Positions 1 through 6,301 are shown, numbered from the stretch's first letter. The stretch: DNA of 8,376 nucleotides from an uncultured Lachnospiraceae bacterium (GCA_910578115.1 CAJTPO010000079.1:1-8376), one strand, 5' to 3'. Notes: generated from the sequence alone by a model not told the origin. Translations and numbers: made by a program.

Positions 1-86
1 AGAATTTTTTCTCTTGAATTTTCAGGGTTGCATTACTGTTTATTTGTCAAGGTTCAATCTCGCACCACTCAGATTCCTGATGCGAA

Positions 87-176
87 CGGAGAAGGAGGGA
101 TTTGAACCCTCGCGCCGCTATTAACGACCTGCACCCTTTCCAGGGGTGTCCCTTCAGCCATCTTGGGTACTTCTCC
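87..176 (-). tRNA. tRNA-Ser (GGA anticodon)
   Basis: This is a class II serine tRNA that reads UCC and UCU codons. On the minus strand a 7-bp acceptor stem (GGAGAAG with CTTCTCC), a 3-bp D stem, an anticodon stem CACCC/GGGTG with loop CTGGAAA (anticodon GGA, bases 139-141), a long variable arm and a T arm GAGGG-TTCAAAT-CCCTC can all be drawn. The discriminator is G, as expected for serine, at base 87. The next bases are TTC, so CCA is not encoded and must be added after 3' trimming, which fits the RNase Z gene in this window. A36-A37-A38 in the anticodon loop is the signature for MiaA-type modification and not for t6A. It probably shares the promoter of the upstream tRNA-Ser(UGA). A weak candidate of its own (TTGAGT at 219-224, GAAAAT at 196-201, 17-base spacer) also exists. 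Confidence 0.97.
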
Positions 177-357
177 AAATATAGCTTACCGCCAGATTTT
201 CTGTTCTAACTCAAAATAACTCAACTGCATTCATTTAGCGTTACAAATCCGTTATGCTGCATCCTGATTATGGATCCCTCTGTATGGATCTCACAGCTGT
301 CAGCTCACATTCCCTTGTCCCTATATCAAAGGGGCTCGGTTGGAGAGGTAACTCCAG

Positions 358-443
358 CGGAGAGGGTGGGATTCGAACCCACGCGCCCTTGCGGACAAAC
401 GGTTTTCAAGACCGCCTCGTTATGACCACTTCGATACCTCTCC
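358..443 (-). tRNA. tRNA-Ser (UGA anticodon)
   Basis: This is a class II serine tRNA that reads UCA and other UCN codons. The minus strand gives the acceptor stem GGAGAGG/CCTCTCC, a D stem TCG/CGA, an anticodon stem GCGGT/ACCGT with loop CTTGAAA (anticodon TGA), a long variable arm with stem GTCC/GGGC, and a T arm GTGGG-TTCGAAT-CCCAC. The discriminator is G at base 358. It is followed by CTG, so CCA is not encoded. It is the first gene behind the strong promoter at 485-513, and tRNA-Ser(GGA) follows 181 bases later. The 3' trailer contains TACCTCTCC (bases 350-342), an exact 9-base complement of the mature 5' end GGAGAGGTA (see findings). Confidence 0.97.
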
Positions 444-484
444 GGATTTGTTTTGCGCCTGCCCTCTCGGTCAGCGCGAAATTT

Positions 485-513
485 ATTCTAGCAAAAATGG
501 AATTCATTGTCAA
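485..513 (-). promoter_or_regulatory. Strong sigma-A promoter of the serine tRNA genes
   Basis: On the minus strand there is a consensus -35 TTGACA (513-508), a 17-base spacer and TAGAAT (490-485). TGC directly before the -10 makes an extended -10. Upstream of the -35 lie A and T tracts at about 518-555 that could serve as an UP element, as is usual for stable RNA promoters. The expected start is near base 477, which leaves a leader of roughly 35 bases before the mature 5' end of tRNA-Ser(UGA) at 443. The same T-rich stretch (TTTTTTATTTTTT on the minus strand) may help end transcripts coming from ispD, but I see no GC-rich stem in front of it. Confidence 0.88.
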
Positions 514-649
514 CCTGTTTTTTAACAAATTTCAAAAAAATTTTTCAAAAAATAAAAAAGTGCGATTTTACAAGGTTTTCCGGACACAAAATATCCTGCG
601 TTTCTTTCGATTTACCCATATTTCTGTCATAGCAGCCGCCCATACTGTG

Positions 650-1414
650 TCATCCGCCGCTCTTTTCCAGGATATTGTAATGACATAAAAATGCCTCCGC
701 CGTTAACAGATCCTCGGGCGTAGTGATCTTAATGTTTTCATAAGAACCCTGCACCAGCCTGACCGGCAGATTCATCAAAGTCTCTACTACCATAGCATCA
801 TCTGTGATGCGGATTCCTTCTGCTGCCAGCCTGTCTTTCTCCTGCATCAGCTTTTCGTAGGCTTCTATGATCAATGCGCTCTCAAATACCTGAGGCGTCT
901 GAATCTGCCAGACAAGACTGCGATCCGGCGTCCGCGACGCAAAGCCGTTCTGGTCGGCAATCCTGATCGTATCTTTCACAGGCATCCCCGTCACGCAGGC
1001 CCGGAACTTCTCCACTGCCTGATACCCCCTGTAAAGGATTTCCTCTGTCAGAAACGGCCTTGCACCGTCATGAATGAAAAGATATCCATCCCGGTTCGGC
1101 ACCCGCATTTTTCCGGCCTTGACCACCTTAAGCGCCTGCTGAACAGAATCATAGCGCTCTTTACCGCCTGCCGTGACCGCCTCCACCTTCCGAAAGCCAT
1201 AGCGCTCCACAATCTCTTCCTTCACATAAGGAATATCTTCCGCCCCCGCAACCAGAATACAGTCATCAATCACGGCCGATTCCTCCACCGCCCGCAGCGC
1301 ATACCAAAGCAGCGGCCTGCCCCGCAGCAGCATATACTGTTTCGCCACATCGCTTTTCATCCGGCTTCCGCTTCCCGCTGCCAGCACGATTGCCGTACAT
1401 CGCTTCTTCTCCAT
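650..1414 (-). CDS. ispD: 2-C-methyl-D-erythritol 4-phosphate cytidylyltransferase
   Basis: A 254-residue protein that couples CTP with 2-C-methyl-D-erythritol 4-phosphate to form CDP-methylerythritol, the third step of the cytosolic MEP isoprenoid pathway. The nucleotide-binding motif LAAGSGSRM is at residues 11-19, with KQY at 25-27. GGKERYDSV follows at 83-91, HDGARP at 115-120, PVKDT at 145-149, a TPDRSLVWQIQTPQ block at 162-175, TDDA at 204-207 and the C-terminal YENIKITTPEDL at 225-236. Length is slightly above the usual 230-240. I place the start at 1414, with AGAGGG about five bases upstream. The frame stays open to 1519, but that extension runs through the 44-bp repeats and has no family similarity. 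The gene is the last of the minus-strand block. It is separated from tsaD by hairpins and repeats and has no pathway link to tRNA modification. Confidence 0.96.
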   Translation of the reverse strand: MEKKRCTAIVLAAGSGSRMKSDVAKQYMLLRGRPLLWYALRAVEESAVIDDCILVAGAEDIPYVKEEIVERYGFRKVEAVTAGGKERYDSVQQALKVVKAGKMRVPNRDGYLFIHDGARPFLTEEILYRGYQAVEKFRACVTGMPVKDTIRIADQNGFASRTPDRSLVWQIQTPQVFESALIIEAYEKLMQEKDRLAAEGIRITDDAMVVETLMNLPVRLVQGSYENIKITTPEDLLTAEAFLCHYNILEKSGG

Positions 1415-1446
1415 CTTTCCCTCTATTCCGAAGCGTTTTACGCGAA

Positions 1447-1552
1447 GTTTTCCGAAAGAATACTTTCGGACGCATGAGCAGAATTCAGGAGTTTTCCGAA
1501 GGAATACTTTCGGACGCATGGGCAGAATTCAGGAGTTTTCCGAAGAAATACT
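1447..1552. repeat. Tandem 44-bp repeat with an internal palindrome, 2.4 copies
   Basis: Unit 1 (1447-1490) and unit 2 (1491-1534) differ at only two positions in 44, A/G in both cases. A third unit begins at 1535 and matches for about 18 bases before diverging. Each full unit holds CCGAAAG-AATA-CTTTCGG, a 7-bp stem with a 4-base loop, perfect in unit 1 and with one G-T pair in unit 2. The array lies in the gap between tsaD and ispD and would be transcribed into the leader of ispD mRNA. Possible roles are a small dispersed palindromic element of the REP type or an RNA processing or stability signal. No spacers separate the units, so it is not a CRISPR array. Confidence 0.9.
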
Positions 1553-1574
1553 CCGATTCTGCTCTGCGGTCAAG

Positions 1575-1622
1575 GAGTTTGTGACGCTTCAGCACAAACT
1601 CTAAACTGAACCTGTTCAGTTT
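1575..1622 (-). other. Two consecutive perfect hairpins after tsaD
   Basis: Starting 16 bases after the tsaD stop codon, the minus-strand transcript forms AAACTGAA-CAGG-TTCAGTTT (1622-1603, 8 bp) and then GAGTTTGTG, a 9-base loop and CACAAACTC (1601-1575, 9 bp). Neither stem is followed by a U tract, so a classical intrinsic terminator is not supported. A 3'-end processing or stability role, or a pausing site, is possible. A weak promoter-like TTGACC with TATTTC 17 bases later follows on the same strand, pointing toward ispD. Confidence 0.55.
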
Positions 1623-1638
1623 GTTGAACTAAATTACA

Positions 1639-2685
1639 CTACATTCTCTGTCCCAGCCTCAAATTCGGCACCGCATTCAGATCATAGCCGTGCCGTACGC
1701 CGTTACGATACTCGTAATAAGCGGCCGCTCCGATCATTGCAGCATTATCCGTACAAAGAACAGGTGAAGGATGATAAAATGCTATCCCTCTCTCCTCACA
1801 CTCCTTTTCCAGCGCGCTTCTAAGCGCCGTATTCGACGCCACACCGCCCGCAATGGCAAACTTACGCATACCGCACATTTCCACAGCCTGCATGGAATGC
1901 TCCACCAGCACATCTACTACCGCCTTCTGAAAAGATGCCGCCACATCTGCCTGGCAAATGGGAATCCCTTTCATTTCACAGGAATTCAGATAGTTCAACA
2001 CTGCCGATTTCAGGCCGCTGAAACTGAAATCGTAAACAGAATCCGCCACTTTCGCCCGGGGAAATCTGACTGCATCCGGATTCCCTTCCCGGGAAACTCT
2101 GTCGATCTTCGGCCCGCCGGGATATCCAAGTCCAATGGCTCTCGCCACCTTGTCAAAAGCCTCCCCCGCGGCGTCATCCCTGGTACGCCCCAGAATTTCA
2201 TATGTTCCATAGTCTTTCACCACCACCAGATGAGAATGCCCGCCCGACACCACCAGACAGACAAACGGCGGTTCCAGCTCTTTATTTTCTATGTAATTGG
2301 CGCTGATATGGCCTTCGATATGATGCACGCCAATCAGCGGAAGGCCCGATGCAAAGCTGATGGCCTTGGCTGCCGACACACCCACAAGCAACGCACCCAC
2401 AAGCCCCGGCCCGTAAGTCACCGCCACAGCATCCATATCCTTCAGCTTTCTGTCTGCCGTCTTCAACGCCTCTGCGATCACCTGATCAATCCGTTCGATA
2501 TGCTTCCGCGAGGCGATCTCCGGTACCACCCCGCCATACAGCGTATGTAGATCTATCTGGGAAGAAATGATATTCGACAAAACTTCCCTGCCATTTCTGA
2601 CAACAGCAACTGCCGTTTCATCGCAGGAACTCTCTATGGCAAGTATCGTCACATTCTTTCCTCTGCACGTTTCCACCGTCTGCAT
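1639..2685 (-). CDS. tsaD: tRNA t6A37 threonylcarbamoyltransferase subunit TsaD
   Basis: A 348-residue ASKHA-fold protein of the Kae1/TsaD/YgjD family, close to the usual 340. It transfers the threonylcarbamoyl group from threonylcarbamoyl-AMP to A37 of ANN-decoding tRNAs, in complex with TsaB and TsaE. Visible motifs are LAIESSCDETA (residues 15-25), YGPGLVGALLVG (91-102), the metal-binding HHIEGH (121-126), SGGHSHL (147-153), GEAFDK (174-179), GYPGGP (187-192), FSFSGLK (220-226), AGGVASN (279-285) and CTDNAAM (311-317), whose Asp completes the metal site. The start at 2685 has AAAGGA/AGGG upstream. The frame remains open to 2802, but that extension lacks family similarity. It stands apart from tsaE-tsaB-rimI, with three genes in between, whereas in Bacillus subtilis (ydiB-ydiC-ydiD-ydiE) the four are adjacent. 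Confidence 0.97.
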   Translation of the reverse strand: MQTVETCRGKNVTILAIESSCDETAVAVVRNGREVLSNIISSQIDLHTLYGGVVPEIASRKHIERIDQVIAEALKTADRKLKDMDAVAVTYGPGLVGALLVGVSAAKAISFASGLPLIGVHHIEGHISANYIENKELEPPFVCLVVSGGHSHLVVVKDYGTYEILGRTRDDAAGEAFDKVARAIGLGYPGGPKIDRVSREGNPDAVRFPRAKVADSVYDFSFSGLKSAVLNYLNSCEMKGIPICQADVAASFQKAVVDVLVEHSMQAVEMCGMRKFAIAGGVASNTALRSALEKECEERGIAFYHPSPVLCTDNAAMIGAAAYYEYRNGVRHGYDLNAVPNLRLGQRM

Positions 2686-2818
2686 GTCCCTGTCCTTTCC
2701 GCCGAAACACTCCTGGCATAACTCATAACGGCCCCAAATGTGAGGGTACTGCAGACGACAGATAAATTTCCCGTCCACCATAGCCCCAGGGGATGCCCGC
2801 ACCGTTTTCTACTAAATA

Positions 2819-2852
2819 ATGCGGCATCGCGTCTGAATCCGCCATACCGCAT
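2819..2852 (-). terminator. Possible weak terminator after the DUF6715-like gene
   Basis: On the minus strand an ATGCGG...CCGCAT stem continues inward through a U-G pair and one mismatch to GCG/CGC, about 13 bp in all with an 8-base loop. It is followed by TATTTAG. It lies about 55 bases past the stop codon at 2907. The short, interrupted U tract makes it a poor or partial terminator at best. It could reduce readthrough into tsaD or act as an RNA processing hairpin. Confidence 0.35.
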
Positions 2853-2906
2853 CAAAACTCTCTCCTGAAAAACAATACCAGAACCGCCGGCTCCGGATTG
2901 CCCCGC

Positions 2907-3476
2907 TTACTCGTTCACCAGATCCCATCCCATGATCTTCCAGTGCCCCGCCTCATCCTCACGCAGAACAAACTGCTCCAGGGAAGGCACATTGCCGGCC
3001 CCCTGCTTTACATAGAAATTGCAGTACAGTCTGGCACAGGAATCTTCCTTTTCCGTAAAATATTCCACATCCGTACTGGGCGAAACATCATAACCGACTA
3101 TCGTATATTTATTATCCTTCATGCTGACGATCTCAGAACGCAGATCTTCCAGATAATCTTCCTGAGACTTATTGGCAATCAATTCTTCATCGTACAGCAG
3201 CTGAATCTGTTCCGCCAGATCCTCCAGATCTTCCTCAGAATATTCTTCATTGTAGAAGCACTTTGTGATCTCGGCAAAATATTTCACCACTTCCTTCGGC
3301 GTGGGCGGATAATTCCGCTCCAGGTCTTTCTGCAAAACTTTCTGCACCGCCGTCGATTCCACCACTTCTTCCCCTTTCGATTTGGACTTATGGGTCAGAA
3401 AAAAGGCAAATCCTCCAATAACTGCAGCAAGAATCACACAGGTTATGACTATACTGATTACTCCGGAACGCTTCAT
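2907..3476 (-). CDS. DUF6715-like single-pass anchored protein of unknown function
   Basis: A 189-residue protein with a short basic start (MKRSG), one hydrophobic helix at residues 7-27 and then a soluble part that is probably extracytoplasmic. After a Lys/Ser-rich linker comes an acidic, helix-forming region (about 45-115) with TPKEVVKYFAEITKCFYNEEY at its centre. The C-terminal half (about 120-188) looks like a beta-rich fold ending in GHWKIMGWDLVNE. The pattern resembles the DUF6715 family as I remember it; I cannot confirm that without a profile search. The start at 3476 is set by a perfect AAGGAGG five bases upstream. The frame is open to 3542 but lacks such a site further up. It lies between rnz and tsaD, 96 bases after rnz. 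The sequence does not indicate a function. Confidence 0.85.
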   Translation of the reverse strand: MKRSGVISIVITCVILAAVIGGFAFFLTHKSKSKGEEVVESTAVQKVLQKDLERNYPPTPKEVVKYFAEITKCFYNEEYSEEDLEDLAEQIQLLYDEELIANKSQEDYLEDLRSEIVSMKDNKYTIVGYDVSPSTDVEYFTEKEDSCARLYCNFYVKQGAGNVPSLEQFVLREDEAGHWKIMGWDLVNE

Positions 3477-3572
3477 GTTATCCTCCTTCCTGAACGTACT
3501 TTCGACAGCAGCCTCGATTCTTTCGCTGCCGCCTGCATTCAATCGTGAACAACCTCACAGCCTGTCGAATGC

Positions 3573-4484
3573 CTACGCTTCCTCAAACATGAGATCTATG
3601 CTTCTGCCGTCTTTGGCGGCAACCGCATTAGGAAATATACTGCGTACATCGTGCATATATTCCTCCGGCCGGGTCAGTGACGGACTGTAGTGCGTCAGCC
3701 ACATCTCCTTCACTGCCGCCCTCTTCGCCAGCTCTGCCGCTTCATAGAAAGTCATGTGCTTGTATTCTCTCGCCTTCTGCTGTTTCTCAGGCTCTCCGTA
3801 CATGCCCTCACAGATAAAAAGATCGGCTTCTGCCGCGGCGCGCACAATGCTTTCCGTCGGCCTGGTATCCGTGCAGTACGTTACTTTCAATCCTTTGCGC
3901 GGCTTCCCCAGCACCATTTCCGGCGTGAAGGTTCCCTCCTCTGTCTCTATTATCTCACCTTTTTGCAGCCGATTCCAGTAGTTTTTCGGAATATTTCGTT
4001 CCATTGCCCTGTTAACGTCAAATCGTCCGATACGATCCACCACTATATTATAACCATAGCAAAGCACATTGTGATTGACTCTGTATGCCTCAATACGAAA
4101 ACCGTCAAAAACAACGGTCTGTTCAGTCTCCGTCAGTTCCATGCAGTTCACTTCAAAAGGAAGCTCCGGCGCGATCACGCGCAGAGAGCTGACCACCTTG
4201 GTCAATCCCTTTGGTCCTATGAGCAGCAGGGGTTCGGTGCGTTCCGCATTACCCATCGTGAGCAGCATTCCCGGCAGACCACTGATATGATCCGCATGAT
4301 AATGGGTGAAACAGATGATATCGATGGGCTTCGGACTCCACCCCTTCTCCTTCAAGGCGATCTGCGTCCCTTCGCCGCAATCGATCAATATGCCTGTCCC
4401 GTTATACCGCGCCATCATCGATGTGAGCCACCGATACGGCAGAGGCATCATGCCTCCTGTACCTAATAAGCAGATATCTAACAT
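3573..4484 (-). CDS. rnz: Ribonuclease Z (tRNA 3' endonuclease)
   Basis: A 303-residue metallo-beta-lactamase-fold nuclease of the ElaC/RNase Z family, which has about 305 residues. It cuts tRNA precursors just 3' of the discriminator base so that CCA can be added. The zinc-binding motif HYHADH is at residues 61-66, preceded by LIDCGEGTQ (33-41). Other conserved parts are NH at 137-138, CTDTRP at 204-209 (Asp206), CEGMY at 225-229, the HMT motif at 243-245 and THYSP at 264-268. Residues about 150-190 match the position of the flexible exosite arm. The start at 4484 has AGGAG five bases upstream. Both tRNA genes in this window lack an encoded CCA and are therefore natural substrates. The gene sits between rimI and tsaD, inside what is a continuous t6A cluster in Bacillus. 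Confidence 0.95.
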   Translation of the reverse strand: MLDICLLGTGGMMPLPYRWLTSMMARYNGTGILIDCGEGTQIALKEKGWSPKPIDIICFTHYHADHISGLPGMLLTMGNAERTEPLLLIGPKGLTKVVSSLRVIAPELPFEVNCMELTETEQTVVFDGFRIEAYRVNHNVLCYGYNIVVDRIGRFDVNRAMERNIPKNYWNRLQKGEIIETEEGTFTPEMVLGKPRKGLKVTYCTDTRPTESIVRAAAEADLFICEGMYGEPEKQQKAREYKHMTFYEAAELAKRAAVKEMWLTHYSPSLTRPEEYMHDVRSIFPNAVAAKDGRSIDLMFEEA

Positions 4485-4529
4485 GTGTGCTCCTGTTCTG
4501 TAGAATTCTCAGGAAGGCCGGAAAATTAT

Positions 4530-4559
4530 GGTAAACAATGCACGTATTTGCTGTTTACC
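4530..4559 (-). other. Hairpin between the zinc-ribbon-like gene and rnz
   Basis: GGTAAACA (4530-4537) and TGTTTACC (4552-4559) form a perfect 8-bp stem. It continues inward as GCA/TGC after a 2-base bulge. On the minus strand it is followed by ATAATTTTCC, a poor U tract. It lies about 40 bases past the stop of the upstream gene and 46 bases before the rnz start, so it may partly terminate transcription, mark a processing site or affect rnz expression. Confidence 0.45.
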
Positions 4560-4598
4560 GTTCCTGCCGCGATAAGACCGCAATAGAAAAGACCACTG

Positions 4599-4847
4599 TC
4601 ACAACAGCTCTTCCCTCTCTCTTGCCTCCACAGGAACTGCAAATCCGGCAGTGATCTTCTCATAACATTCCTCACACAGATCAAATGTATGGCTTGTGCC
4701 GTCTTTTTTCCCGAAAAAGCCAAAATCATGCGTTACATGAACGCATTCTTCCTTCAAAATTCCATTTTCTACCAATAATTTTCTGCCGCAGCAGTTGCAG
4801 ACTGCCCCGGTTAACTGCTTTGCTTTCTGTTCTGTATAAACGCGCAT
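4599..4847 (-). CDS. Small zinc-ribbon-like protein of unknown function
   Basis: An 82-residue, probably cytosolic protein. It has two paired cysteine knuckles, CNCC (C17, C19, C20) and CEEC (C58, C61), plus C35 and H38, H40 and H53 in between, consistent with one structural zinc site. The central part, with a DFGFFGKKDGTSHTFDLCE block at residues 41-59, resembles a widespread family of short uncharacterised zinc-ribbon proteins that end in a CxxCY and a VPVE-like tail; this is from memory. The start at 4847 has an excellent GGAGGAGG about six bases upstream. The frame extends to 4907, but without a better site. It lies 97 bases after rimI and is followed by rnz. The context suggests, but does not prove, a role near tRNA or protein modification. 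Confidence 0.82.
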   Translation of the reverse strand: MRVYTEQKAKQLTGAVCNCCGRKLLVENGILKEECVHVTHDFGFFGKKDGTSHTFDLCEECYEKITAGFAVPVEAREREELL

Positions 4848-4944
4848 GAAAAACCTCCTCCATCGTGTTACACTTCTTCTATCGTTCCATCTCATTTTAT
4901 CAGACAAAACGCGTCACAACAGTGGTAATTGTTCCATGCCGTTC

Positions 4945-5379
4945 CTATCTCTTCCAGAAGATCTCCGCATCCTCCGCCGGCTTCTCATAAAATCCGGGAC
5001 GAATGCCCGCCGACTCGAATCCAAGCTTCTCATACACATGAATGGCCGCCGCGTTGCTGACCCGCACTTCCAGCGTATAGGCCGTCAGCCCCTCCTGGTT
5101 ACCTTCCGCCATCAGGTGCTGCAGCATGGCCGTTCCGATCCCCCGGTTCCTCGCCTCCGGCGCGATGACCACATTGGTGATATTTCCCTCCCCCGCGATC
5201 ATCAAAACACCGCAGCCGCCCAGAAGCCGGCCGTCCTCCTCCGCCACATAGTATCGGGCGTCCTCCTTACTGATCATCTCCAGAAAGGAATCCGCAGACC
5301 AGGGCATGGAGAAAGTTTCTTCCTCCAGCCTGCTGATAAAAGGGACATCCTCCGGAGTCATTCTTCTATAAATAACCAT
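4945..5379 (-). CDS. rimI: GNAT N-acetyltransferase, ribosomal protein S18 alanine acetyltransferase RimI
   Basis: A 144-residue GNAT enzyme that transfers acetyl from acetyl-CoA to the N-terminal amine of proteins, S18 in the classical case. Visible parts are the N-terminal MTPEDVPFISRLEEETF helix region, SMPWS at residues 24-28 (typical of RimI), the acetyl-CoA pyrophosphate loop RNRGIG at 77-82, the LEVRVSN strand with Glu104, and AAIHVYEKLGF at 111-121 with the catalytic Tyr116. The tail GFYEKPAEDAEIFWK fits the RimI ending. The start at 5379 has AGGAGG five bases upstream. It follows tsaB by 46 bases, the same order as ydiC-ydiD in Bacillus subtilis. In such clusters the true substrate is often untested. 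Confidence 0.93.
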   Translation of the reverse strand: MVIYRRMTPEDVPFISRLEEETFSMPWSADSFLEMISKEDARYYVAEEDGRLLGGCGVLMIAGEGNITNVVIAPEARNRGIGTAMLQHLMAEGNQEGLTAYTLEVRVSNAAAIHVYEKLGFESAGIRPGFYEKPAEDAEIFWKR

Positions 5380-5425
5380 GGGAATCCTCCTGCCACCCTG
5401 TCATCTTCCTGCGCTGCTGCACAGC

Positions 5426-6241
5426 CTATGCGGATCCGGCATCCGATTTCTGCCCGCCGCTGCCAAATCCGCGCTCCCGCTCTGCCTGAGAGAGCCGCAG
5501 ATACTCCGGCACATGTTCCGCACCGTTCACGGCCTTTCCCTGCTCGAAATAAATCCTGCCAAGCGCGGCAATACACGCGGCGGACTGCCTGTTGCGGTGT
5601 GCCGGCGCCAACATATAGGAAACCCGCAGAACCTCCGGCATCCTTTCCCGGAAAACAGGAATGCCATCCCCCACAAAGATAACTTTCCGGCCGATCCGGT
5701 TGATCTCCTGCGCAATCTCATCAAAAGCGACAGCACATTGTTCTTTCACGACACGCATGTCATATCTATTCTCCGACGTTTCCCCTTCCGACATCACAGT
5801 CTCTTTCCCATCCGGAAACGCCGAAGAATCTGCTGCTTCCTTGTGAGACCGATCGACAAATTCATAGAGTCCCGTATAGACCTGGCTCCTTCTTGCATCC
5901 ATAATGGGACACACCAGCGCATCCGTACCATACATCTGCCAGGCCAGCCCTTCCAAAGTCGGTACCGGAATGACAGGCTTCTCCATGGCAAAAGCAAGTC
6001 CCTTGGCCGTCGCAGAACCAATCCGCAGTCCGGTAAAAGAACCTGGCCCTGCCGCCACCGCGACGGCATCCACCGTATCCATATCCAGCTCCACCATCCG
6101 CCTGATCTCTTCCAGCATGGGCAGCAGCGTCTGGGAATGGGTTTTCTTATATTGTATCGTATATTCCGCGATCAGAGCGTCCTCTTCCGTAAGTGCCACG
6201 GAAGCCACCAGCCCAGAACTGTCCAATGCCAGTATCTTCAT
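5426..6241 (-). CDS. tsaB: tRNA t6A biosynthesis protein TsaB
   Basis: A 271-residue ASKHA-fold partner of TsaD (YeaZ family). It is catalytically inactive itself but forms the TsaB-TsaD heterodimer to which TsaE binds. The N-terminal MKILALDSSG motif (residues 1-10), AAGPGSFTGLRIG (63-75), MDARRSQVY (114-122) and the C-terminal PEYLRLSQAERE (245-256) are diagnostic. It is some 30-40 residues longer than many homologues. The excess is mainly an acidic, Ser/Glu-rich segment at about 130-165, with a small addition in the Gly/Ser tail. The start at 6241 has GGAG seven bases upstream. A 60-base gap separates it from tsaE and holds a CCGCCG/CGGCGG hairpin (6256-6276) with a 9-base loop just upstream of the ribosome binding site. 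Confidence 0.95.
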   Translation of the reverse strand: MKILALDSSGLVASVALTEEDALIAEYTIQYKKTHSQTLLPMLEEIRRMVELDMDTVDAVAVAAGPGSFTGLRIGSATAKGLAFAMEKPVIPVPTLEGLAWQMYGTDALVCPIMDARRSQVYTGLYEFVDRSHKEAADSSAFPDGKETVMSEGETSENRYDMRVVKEQCAVAFDEIAQEINRIGRKVIFVGDGIPVFRERMPEVLRVSYMLAPAHRNRQSAACIAALGRIYFEQGKAVNGAEHVPEYLRLSQAERERGFGSGGQKSDAGSA

Positions 6242-6301
6242 ACACAGTCTCCATTCCGCCGCTTTACCACCGGCGGCACAAACAGTTATAGGTCCTCTCG
6301 T

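Noticed and set aside
45..50. A TTGACA on the minus strand as a promoter reading out of the window.
   Set aside because: No -10-like hexamer occurs 16-18 bases downstream.
87..443. The serine tRNAs as substrates of the TsaB-TsaD-TsaE complex in the same window.
   Set aside because: t6A needs U36 (ANN-decoding tRNAs). Both anticodons end in A36 and have A36-A37-A38, the signature for isopentenyl-type modification.
87..443. The tRNA genes as an attachment site of an integrated element.
   Set aside because: No integrase, direct repeat of a tRNA 3' end or foreign-looking genes are present. The only duplicated tRNA part is a 5' end in inverted orientation.
254..688. A 144-codon plus-strand open frame.
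   Set aside because: It runs through the antisense of the tRNA-Ser(UGA) gene and its promoter and ends in the antisense of ispD. It has no ribosome binding site.
1415..1519. N-terminal extension of IspD by 35 residues.
   Set aside because: The added part is translated from the 44-bp repeats and has no IspD similarity. The start at 1414 has its own AGAGGG and gives the normal N-terminus.
1447..1552. The tandem repeats as a CRISPR array.
   Set aside because: The units abut each other without variable spacers and no cas gene is near.
2686..2802. N-terminal extension of TsaD that includes a CxxC.
   Set aside because: TsaD proteins start just before the ILAIESS strand. The extension is not part of the family and the start at 2685 has an acceptable ribosome binding site.
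4848..4944. A promoter for the zinc-ribbon-like gene around TAAAAT in the gap after rimI.
   Set aside because: The only -35-like hexamers are either too close (14 bases) or match the consensus poorly.
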